From Xanthomonas maliensis (GTDB lineage: Bacteria > Pseudomonadota > Gammaproteobacteria > Xanthomonadales > Xanthomonadaceae), in assembly GCF_009192945.1 (NCBI RefSeq), contig NZ_NSET01000015.1, forward strand, positions 1-38,336: DNA of 38,336 bases, written 5' to 3'. The notes beneath the pieces were generated by a model that saw only the letters and a list, made by a program, of their open reading frames with translations, was not told where the DNA came from and did no database searches. The position numbers and the translations under genes are program-made. Below, piece after piece: positions 14,411 through 21,214 of this stretch (positions are counted from its first letter, which is position 1; each line of letters starts with the position of its first letter).

Positions 14411-16705
14411 ATGCGCAAACGCTCGAAAAACGACCATCTGGCGACGTCCATCGTTGCCGCGCTCAGCTTTGCTGCCAGGCGCCCGGTAGTAGCGTCGTCC
14501 GTTCTGCTACTGGCGGGTACGCCCACCGCGCCGTTGCTGGCCCAGGAGGCGCGCACGCTGGATGCAGTCAGCGTGGTGGGCACTGGCTCGACCCGCACCA
14601 CGGCAGCGATCTCCAATGACGAAATCCAGGCACAGGTGCCTGGTGTGGCGCCGCAACAGCTGCTGGCCAGCCTGCCTGGCGTCAACGTGCAGACCACCGA
14701 TCCGTTCGGTTTGTACGAATTCGGCGATGCGATGACCATCCGCGGATTTTCCGCCAATCAGATCGGCGTCACGCTGGATGGCATTCCAATCGAAACCTTC
14801 GACACCCGCGAAGGTGGGCCGATCACCCGCTATGTTTCCAGCGAGAACTTGCTGGACGTGACGGTCTCTGCGGGCTCCGGCGATGTGACCCAGCCGTCCT
14901 ATCACGCGCTGGGCGGTGCGATCCGCTACACCAGCCTGCCGCCCAAGGGGGGCGACAGTTGGAGCGGCAACCTCACTCAGACCGTTGGCTCGGACGATCT
15001 GGTGCGCAGCTTCGTGCGGCTGGATACCCCGCAGTGGTGGGAGGGAGGGCCGAGCGCGTATGTGTCGGCGTCGCGCACGCAGGGTGGGGTGTGGGACATG
15101 CCACCGGCCACGCAGAAGAGCGATCACTTTGAAACCAAGATTCGGCAGTCCTGGGATGTCGGCAGCCTGACCCTCGGCTGGATCTACAACAACCGCAAGG
15201 ATTACGACGTGCAGTCGTACAACGCCGATGGATCGGTGGCGTGGAAACTGCACGAACGCCTCACCGGCAATCCGGAGGTGGATGCCGAGCATTACAGCGA
15301 GTGGCAGAACGGGCGGCGCGATTCGCTACTGAGCCTGCATGGCGATTTCCTGTTCAACGACACGATTGGCGTGCGCTTCACCGGCTACCACGAGAACAAG
15401 CACGGTTACGGAATTGGCGGGACGCCGCCGAGTACCGCAACGGCGCTGTACAACGAGGCCATCGCCGGTACGCCTGGGCGGGCCGATATCGCGATCGACG
15501 ATCCGCAGATCGTCGATGCCAACGGCACTGTGGTGCGGGTCGGCGCCATGACCCGGCGCGAGGAAATCATGGGCGGCGACCGCTATGGCGCGACCACGGC
15601 GGTGTCCTGGCAGACCGAGCGCAACACGCTGGAGGTAGGAGGGTGGTATGAGCACTACGACTTCGACCAGGTGCGCCCGCTGTACAACCTGGATCCGGCC
15701 ACAGGTGCGTTGCTCAAGTACGAACGGCCGATCGTCATCTACTACGACAACCACTTTTCCACCGAGGTCAAACAGCTGTATCTCAAGGACACCCTGCGCC
15801 TGCTCGAGGACCGTTTGACGTTGGAGTTCGGCGCCAAGGGGCTGGACGTCAAGCGCGACTACAACGGCATCGCCAACCTGGACGACTTCAATCGCGACGT
15901 GCGCCGCGATGTGACCATCAAGAACAGCGACTGGTTCCAGCCACAGGTCGGTGCCAGTCTGCAGTTGGGCGAGGGCGTGCAGATGTTTGCTAACTATGCA
16001 GAGAATTTCAGCTCCGCGCCGCGATTGGCATTGACGTCGGGCGCCTTCAATCCCGATATCGCGCCGGAAGAGTCGACCAATATCGACATCGGCATCCGCG
16101 CCGAATCCAGTCGCTGGAGTGGTTATGTCGCCGCTTACCGTATCGACTACGAACACCGGATCATCGCCTTGACCGATCCGGATCCGTTGGTGGTGGCGCC
16201 CACCGTCTATGCCAATGTCGGCGACGTGCAGACCGAGGGCGTGGAAGTGTCGGGGATGTGGAAGCCAGCGCCGGGCTGGCGCCTGGGTGCCTCGCTGACC
16301 TGGAACGACTCCACCTTTCAAGACAACTACTTCGGCCCGGTCAGCGGCAGCCTGGTGCAGGTCAAGGGCAACCAGGTGCCGGATACACCCAAGGTGCTGG
16401 TCAGCCTCAATGGCGGGTGGGAAGGCGAGCATCTGTTCGTCAATCTCGATACCAAGTACACCGGCAAGCGCTACGGCGATACCCGTAACACCGAACGCGT
16501 CGATGCCACCTTCCTGGTCAATGGCAGCATCGGCTACCAGGGCGGCGAGAGCGGGCCGCTTGCGCGCGGCCGGTTGCAATTGTCGGTCTACAACCTGTTC
16601 GACAAGGACGACGCGATCGGTGCGGTGTTTCCGAACGAGAGTTCCGGCTCGTATCAGTTGGTCGCACCCCGCCAGCTGTTTGCCAGCTTGTCGTATCGCT
16701 TCTGA
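14411..16705 (+). CDS. TonB-dependent outer-membrane receptor
   Basis: 764 residues. It has a long signal peptide ending near residue 46 (APLLAQEA), a likely TonB box LDAVSVVG, and a plug domain (SNDEIQAQVPG, LPGVNVQTTDPFGL, MTIRGFSANQIGVTLDGIP). The beta-barrel ends in LFASLSYRF with the terminal Phe required for BAM insertion. AAGGGG stands 8 nt before the ATG at 14411. It leads the amine-oxidase gene block with 72 nt to the next start codon, so its ligand is plausibly the substrate, or the complexed precursor, of those enzymes. I see no feature that points to a siderophore. Outer membrane. Confidence 0.93.
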   Translation: MRKRSKNDHLATSIVAALSFAARRPVVASSVLLLAGTPTAPLLAQEARTLDAVSVVGTGSTRTTAAISNDEIQAQVPGVAPQQLLASLPGVNVQTTDPFGLYEFGDAMTIRGFSANQIGVTLDGIPIETFDTREGGPITRYVSSENLLDVTVSAGSGDVTQPSYHALGGAIRYTSLPPKGGDSWSGNLTQTVGSDDLVRSFVRLDTPQWWEGGPSAYVSASRTQGGVWDMPPATQKSDHFETKIRQSWDVGSLTLGWIYNNRKDYDVQSYNADGSVAWKLHERLTGNPEVDAEHYSEWQNGRRDSLLSLHGDFLFNDTIGVRFTGYHENKHGYGIGGTPPSTATALYNEAIAGTPGRADIAIDDPQIVDANGTVVRVGAMTRREEIMGGDRYGATTAVSWQTERNTLEVGGWYEHYDFDQVRPLYNLDPATGALLKYERPIVIYYDNHFSTEVKQLYLKDTLRLLEDRLTLEFGAKGLDVKRDYNGIANLDDFNRDVRRDVTIKNSDWFQPQVGASLQLGEGVQMFANYAENFSSAPRLALTSGAFNPDIAPEESTNIDIGIRAESSRWSGYVAAYRIDYEHRIIALTDPDPLVVAPTVYANVGDVQTEGVEVSGMWKPAPGWRLGASLTWNDSTFQDNYFGPVSGSLVQVKGNQVPDTPKVLVSLNGGWEGEHLFVNLDTKYTGKRYGDTRNTERVDATFLVNGSIGYQGGESGPLARGRLQLSVYNLFDKDDAIGAVFPNESSGSYQLVAPRQLFASLSYRF

Positions 16706-16777
16706 TCGCGGTGGCCGGCAATGGCCCGCTGCCGCCAGGCAATCGCTTTGAGTCATGACTGAAAGGACGATGCGTTG

Positions 16778-18385
16778 ATGCAAGGCAATCACACCGGGGC
16801 GATGACACGGCGGCAACTGCTCGCCCGCATCGGCATCAGCGCCGGCGGCGCGCTGATGTACCAGGCCATGAGCAGTCTGGGCATGGCGGCCGAATCCAGT
16901 TTTACCGGCCCGCTGCAGCTGGATGGAGATCCCAAGGGCGCCTCGGTGCTGATCCTGGGCGCAGGTCTGGCTGGCATGACCGCCGCCTTCGAGCTGCGCA
17001 AGGCCGGCTATCGCGTGCAGATCCTGGAATACAACGCCCGCCCTGGCGGTCGTAACTGGACCCTGCGCGGGGGCGATCGCTACACCGAGCTTGGCGGTGC
17101 CAGCCAGCACTGCCAGTTCGACCAGGGCCACTACCTCAATCCAGGCCCCTGGCGCATCCCGCATCACCATCGCGCGGTGCTGAGCTACTGCAAGCAGTTC
17201 GGAGTGGCGCTGGAGGCGTTCAATCAGGTCAACTACAACGCCCTGTTGCACAGCCAGCATGGCTTCGGCGGCAAACCGCAGCGCTTTCGCGCCATCGATG
17301 CCGACTACAAGGGGCATGTGGCCGAGTTACTGGCAAAGTGCACGCAACAGCATGCACTGGACGCATTGGTCAGTGTCGAAGACCAGCAGATCCTGCTCGA
17401 ATCGCTGCGCATCTGGGGGGCGCTCGATCGCCAGTTCGGCTACGTCAAGGGCAAGGAAAGCAGCGAGCGCCGGGGTTTTGCGCGCTATCCCGGCGGTGGG
17501 CTATCCGGCAAGCCCGAGTTCTCGCAGCCGTTCGGCGTGCAGGATGTGTTGCGCTCGCGGCTATGGACCACGCTGGCGGCCGGCAATAACTACGAAATGC
17601 AGACCACCATGTTCCAGCCGATCGGTGGCATGGACCAAATCGGCAAGGCGTTCGCGCGCCAGCTTGGCGGTACCATCACCTATAACGCCAAGGTCACCGG
17701 CATCGATCAGGATGGCGATGGCGTGCGGGTCGCCTGGCAGGACCTCAGCCGACCAGGCAGCGCGCAGGTGGCACGCGCCGACTGGTGCATCTGCACGATT
17801 CCGTTGTCGATCCTGAGCCGAATTCCGGTCACCGCAAGCGATGCGATGACCAGCGCGATCGGCCAAGTGCCTTATGCGGCCTCGGTCAAGGTGGGTCTGC
17901 AATTCAAACGCCGGTTCTGGGAAGAGGATGAGGCGATCTACGGCGGTATCAGCTATACCGACTTGCCGATCACGCTGATCAGTTATCCCAGTACCGGCTA
18001 TCACAGCCCAGGCAAGGGCGTGTTGCTGGGTGGCTATATGTGGGGCATGGATGCCTACCAATTCACCTCGATGCCACCGGAGCAGCGTGTCCGCAAGGCG
18101 GTCGAGTACGGCAGCCAGCTGCATCCGCAGTATCCGCGCGAGTTCGAAAACGGCATCGCGGTCGGCTGGCATCGGGTGCCGTTTACCCATGGCTGTTTCG
18201 GCATGTGGAGCGAAGAGGCGCGCGCGGAGCATTACGCTCCGTTGTGCCAGATCGATGGCCGCCTGGCGCTGGCGGGTGAACACGTGTCCTACATCCCTGC
18301 TTGGCAGGAGGGCGCGATCCTGTCCGCCCACGATGTGGTGGGCCGGCTGCATCGCAAGGTGCTTGCGCAAGGAGGTCGTGCATGA
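16778..18385 (+). CDS. Tat-exported flavin amine oxidase/dehydrogenase
   Basis: A 535-residue member of the flavin monoamine oxidase/L-amino acid oxidase family. The N-terminus has a twin-arginine signal (TRRQLLARIGISAGGALM, 10-27). FAD motifs are GAGLAGMTAA (61-70), an acidic residue ending the second strand (LEYNARPGGR), and the C-terminal FAD block LAGEHVSYIPAWQEGAILSA. It would oxidise a primary or secondary amine to an imine in the periplasm. The next gene, a cytochrome c, overlaps it by 4 bp. NicA2 of Pseudomonas putida S16 belongs to this family and uses a cytochrome c instead of O2, so a dehydrogenase role is likely. The start is ATG 16778 (TTG 16775 also possible), behind AAAGGA. Confidence 0.9.
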   Translation: MQGNHTGAMTRRQLLARIGISAGGALMYQAMSSLGMAAESSFTGPLQLDGDPKGASVLILGAGLAGMTAAFELRKAGYRVQILEYNARPGGRNWTLRGGDRYTELGGASQHCQFDQGHYLNPGPWRIPHHHRAVLSYCKQFGVALEAFNQVNYNALLHSQHGFGGKPQRFRAIDADYKGHVAELLAKCTQQHALDALVSVEDQQILLESLRIWGALDRQFGYVKGKESSERRGFARYPGGGLSGKPEFSQPFGVQDVLRSRLWTTLAAGNNYEMQTTMFQPIGGMDQIGKAFARQLGGTITYNAKVTGIDQDGDGVRVAWQDLSRPGSAQVARADWCICTIPLSILSRIPVTASDAMTSAIGQVPYAASVKVGLQFKRRFWEEDEAIYGGISYTDLPITLISYPSTGYHSPGKGVLLGGYMWGMDAYQFTSMPPEQRVRKAVEYGSQLHPQYPREFENGIAVGWHRVPFTHGCFGMWSEEARAEHYAPLCQIDGRLALAGEHVSYIPAWQEGAILSAHDVVGRLHRKVLAQGGRA

Positions 18386-18807
18386 TTCCGCTCCCCCGTG
18401 TGTTGGCTGCACTTGTCGCGCTGTCCGTCGTCGGCCTGTTGCTGCCGCCGGCCCTGCCGGCGGCGCAGGCGCAAAGCTCCGATGCCACCCCGCTGTCTGC
18501 GCAGAAAGGCGTTGCCGCTGCGTCCGGGGAGCAGGTCTACCGCGCGATCTGCCAGGGCTGTCACATGCCTGCCGGAACCGGCGCACAGGGCGCCGGCGAA
18601 TACCCATCGCTGGTCGACAATCCCAAGCTCGCCGCCGCGCCGTACGTCACCATGATGGTGCTCGACGGGCATGCCGGCATGCCCGGCTTCGCTGACCTGC
18701 TCAACGATCGTCAGGTCGCCGACGTGGTGATCTATGTGCGCACCCATTTCGGCAACGATCATGCCGAGGCCGTCACTGTCGACGACGTCAAGCTGCTACG
18801 CCACTGA
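18382..18807 (+). CDS. periplasmic monohaem cytochrome c
   Basis: A 141-residue class-I c-type cytochrome. It has a Sec signal peptide (hydrophobic 8-26, cleavage near AQA at 28-30), one haem-binding CQGCH at 57-61, and a likely distal ligand Met100 in HAGMPGF. The ATG overlaps the amine-oxidase stop (ATGA) and has AAGGAGG 6 nt upstream, so translation is coupled. The probable role is electron acceptor of the flavoenzyme, passing electrons to azurin or directly to the terminal oxidase. This is inferred from gene order and from the NicA2-CycN precedent. Confidence 0.93.
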   Translation: MIPLPRVLAALVALSVVGLLLPPALPAAQAQSSDATPLSAQKGVAAASGEQVYRAICQGCHMPAGTGAQGAGEYPSLVDNPKLAAAPYVTMMVLDGHAGMPGFADLLNDRQVADVVIYVRTHFGNDHAEAVTVDDVKLLRH

Positions 18808-18832
18808 TCCCTCTCTCTTGCAAGGAGTCGCC

Positions 18833-19336
18833 ATGTTCCGTTCTGCCGTCGTTGCTGCCACCGTTGCCGTGCTGTGTTGTGGAAGCGTCCCCATTGCCCA
18901 TGCGGCCGAGGTGATCCGGCACAAGATTCCCAACAGCGATTTCCCGATTGCTGCCGCCGTCGAGGTGCCTGCCGGCAAGGCGACCGTCTACGTCAGCGGC
19001 AAGGTGCCGGCGGTGGTGGATGCCAGTGCGCCCAAGGATTCTCCCGCTGCCTATGGCGACACCAAGGCGCAGACGCTCAGCGTGCTGGCGCAGATCAAGC
19101 AACAACTCGAAGCCTTGGGCCTGGGCATGGGCGATGTGGTGAAGATGCAGGTATTTCTGGTGGGTGATCCGGCATTGGGGGGGAAGATGGATTTCAATGG
19201 CTTCATGGAAGGCTACCGGCAGTATTTCGGTACCAAGGCGCAGCCCAATCTGCCGGCACGTTCGGCGTTCCAGATCGCAGCATTAGGCAATCCGCTGTAC
19301 CGGGTGGAGATCGAAGTCGTTGCCGTGCGTCCCTGA
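18833..19336 (+). CDS. exported RidA-family imine deaminase
   Basis: 167 residues: a Sec signal peptide (cleavage near AHA at 22-24) followed by a full RidA/YjgF domain. The conserved Arg143 in LPARSAFQIAAL corresponds to the catalytic arginine of RidA, which hydrolyses enamines/imines to keto compounds and ammonia. Cytosolic RidA normally protects PLP enzymes. Here export places it with the flavoenzyme that generates imines. It starts 25 nt after the cytochrome gene with AAGGAG before the ATG. The substrate preference of the exported forms is not known. Confidence 0.9.
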   Translation: MFRSAVVAATVAVLCCGSVPIAHAAEVIRHKIPNSDFPIAAAVEVPAGKATVYVSGKVPAVVDASAPKDSPAAYGDTKAQTLSVLAQIKQQLEALGLGMGDVVKMQVFLVGDPALGGKMDFNGFMEGYRQYFGTKAQPNLPARSAFQIAALGNPLYRVEIEVVAVRP

Positions 19337-19363
19337 GCGGTCCCTTTTTTGCTGGAGGTGAGC

Positions 19364-20551
19364 ATGAACGTCGTACTTTCACGTCGCAGGTTCCTGCGCG
19401 ATTCCGCGTGGCTCGCCGGTGCGACCGGCGTCGGCGCGGCGCTGCCCAGCCTGGCGGTTGCCGCCGAACGCACGGCGGCGTTGCCACCGCCGTCGGTGAT
19501 GATCGATTCCAACGAATTTCCCGATGGCCCGTGTCCGGCCGCGATCGCGGCGATCGCAAAGATCGTGCCGCAAGGGGGGCGCTATTTGGGCGAGTTGCAG
19601 CAGGAGCTGATGCGCGCTCTGGCGACCGAGCTCACGTTGCCGGTCGATCACTTGATGGCCTATGCCGGTTCCACCGAACCGCTGGACTACACGATGCTGG
19701 CGTTCACCTCGCCGACCGCGGCGCTGGTCACGGCCGATCCCACCTACGAGTCCGGCTGGCGTGCAGCCGGCCGTAACGGTGCCAAGCTGATCAAGGTGCC
19801 GTTACGGGCGGATTTCTCGCACGACGTGCAGGCGATGTGCCGTGCCGATGCGAATGCCGGCGTGATCTACATCTGCAATCCCAATAATCCCACCGGCTCG
19901 GTGACGGCGCGCAAGGACCTGGACTACGCACTTGCGCATAAGCCCAAGGGCAGCATTCTGGTGGTGGACGAAGCCTATATCCACTTTGCGCGGAGTACCC
20001 AGAGCGTGGTGGACATGGTGGCCGCCGGTGAGGATGTGGTGGTGCTGCGAACCTTCTCCAAGCTCTACGGCATGGCTGGCATTCGCCTGGGCTATGCGGC
20101 GGCGCGGCCCGACCTGCTGGCCAAGCTGAAGTTCTACAGTGTCAACAGCCTGCCGGTGACGGCGGTGGCCGCTGGCCTGGCCAGCCTGCGCGACGCCGCG
20201 CTGGTTCCGCAGCGGCGTACGCGCACCGCGGCCACGCGAACCGACGTGATCGCGTTCCTGCGCGCACACGGCTACGCCTGCACCGAGTCCGAAAGCAATT
20301 GCTTCATGGTCGACGTGAAGCGGCCGGCGAGCGACTTCAAGGAGGCAATGGCCAGCTTTGGCGTGTTTGTCGGGCGCAGCTGGCCGATCTGGCCGACCTG
20401 GTCGCGCATCACCGTCGGCACGCCCGAGGACATGCTCCGCTTCAAGCAGGCCTTCATGCAGGTGATGGCCGGCGAGCGCGGCCCACTGCCATCGCCTCGC
20501 TTCAGCGCCGAGCTGCCGACGCCGATCTCGGCATTCGTCCACGACGCCTAG
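19364..20551 (+). CDS. Tat-exported PLP aminotransferase, HisC-like fold
   Basis: A 395-residue fold-type-I aminotransferase of the histidinol-phosphate aminotransferase superfamily. The N-terminus is a strong twin-arginine signal (SRRRFLRDSAW, 6-16, then a hydrophobic stretch ending near AVAA). PLP motifs are CNPNNPTG (171-178), VDEAY (201-205) and the Schiff-base Lys233 in TFSKLYGMAGIRLGY. GGAGG lies upstream of the ATG. Periplasmic PLP aminotransferases are unusual, and a Tat signal fits an enzyme that must fold around its cofactor before export. It cannot be HisC of histidine synthesis if it works outside the cytoplasm. It might transaminate an amino acid or its keto product. 28 nt separate it from the RidA gene. 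Confidence 0.88.
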   Translation: MNVVLSRRRFLRDSAWLAGATGVGAALPSLAVAAERTAALPPPSVMIDSNEFPDGPCPAAIAAIAKIVPQGGRYLGELQQELMRALATELTLPVDHLMAYAGSTEPLDYTMLAFTSPTAALVTADPTYESGWRAAGRNGAKLIKVPLRADFSHDVQAMCRADANAGVIYICNPNNPTGSVTARKDLDYALAHKPKGSILVVDEAYIHFARSTQSVVDMVAAGEDVVVLRTFSKLYGMAGIRLGYAAARPDLLAKLKFYSVNSLPVTAVAAGLASLRDAALVPQRRTRTAATRTDVIAFLRAHGYACTESESNCFMVDVKRPASDFKEAMASFGVFVGRSWPIWPTWSRITVGTPEDMLRFKQAFMQVMAGERGPLPSPRFSAELPTPISAFVHDA

Positions 20552-20704
20552 CGGTGCAAGCTGCGCTTGAACCGCCACGCGCGCTGTTGGCACGATGTGC
20601 CTTGGCGCTACCCTCGCCGCACCGACGTCGGCACGACGGGCTGGCGCACGCCAGCCTGGCAAGGAGCACGCAGATCGTTCGATCCTTCTACTCAGGAGTA
20701 CGTT

Positions 20705-21154
20705 TTGAAGCAGTTTTCGACAATCGCCGTGATCGGCTTGCTGGCGCTGGCGCCGACGGCATGGGCAAAGACCTGCGCGGTGGCCATCGCCGGCAACGAT
20801 CAGATGAAGTTTGACCAGGGCGCGATCGCCATCGCGCCGGATTGCACCGAGGTGACCGTCACGCTCACCCATACCGGCAAGCTCGCCGCCACGGTGATGG
20901 GGCACAACTGGGTGCTGACCAAGACCGCCGATTTTCAACCGGTGGCCAACGCCGGGATGCGCTCGAGCATCGCCGACAGCTATCTGCCCAAGGGCGATCC
21001 GCGGGTGATCGCCGCCACCAAGGTCATCGGTGGTGGCCAGACCGCCACGGTGACGTTTTCCACCAGCAAGCTGAGCAAGGGCGACGCCTACACGTTCTTC
21101 TGCTCGTTTCCAGGGCACTGGGCGATGATGAAGGGCACGTTGCGCTTCGGTTGA
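20705..21154 (+). CDS. azu: azurin
   Basis: A 149-residue precursor with a Sec signal peptide cleaved at about AWA-K (21/22). The copper ligands are all present with exact azurin spacing: His67 (MGHNWV), Cys133, His138 and Met142 (CSFPGHWAMM), equal to mature His46, Cys112, His117 and Met121. Cys24 and Cys47 match the azurin disulphide Cys3-Cys26. The start is TTG at 20705, with AGGAG 6 nt upstream; no ATG fits. It is a periplasmic one-electron carrier, and azurin is a known acceptor for amine dehydrogenases. It lies 153 nt after the aminotransferase, with a CTACCC at 20608-20613, so it may have its own promoter. Confidence 0.97.
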   Translation: MKQFSTIAVIGLLALAPTAWAKTCAVAIAGNDQMKFDQGAIAIAPDCTEVTVTLTHTGKLAATVMGHNWVLTKTADFQPVANAGMRSSIADSYLPKGDPRVIAATKVIGGGQTATVTFSTSKLSKGDAYTFFCSFPGHWAMMKGTLRFG

Positions 21155-21214
21155 TGGCATACGCAACGCAGGGGCTGGCAGCAGCGGCCGTGCTGCGGCT
21201 GGGCTAAAGCGACG

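Noticed and set aside
14411..16705. Reading the first TonB receptor as a siderophore receptor
   Set aside because: No siderophore gene, Fur-box-like sequence or iron gene is nearby; the neighbours are amine enzymes.
15326..17317. 663-codon open frame antisense to the TonB receptor and amine oxidase
   Set aside because: It spans two real genes on the other strand. No family motif or ribosome site is visible. Such frames are common opposite GC-rich coding sequence.
19364..20551. Calling the aminotransferase hisC
   Set aside because: The Tat signal and periplasmic neighbours do not fit histidine synthesis, and no other his gene is present.
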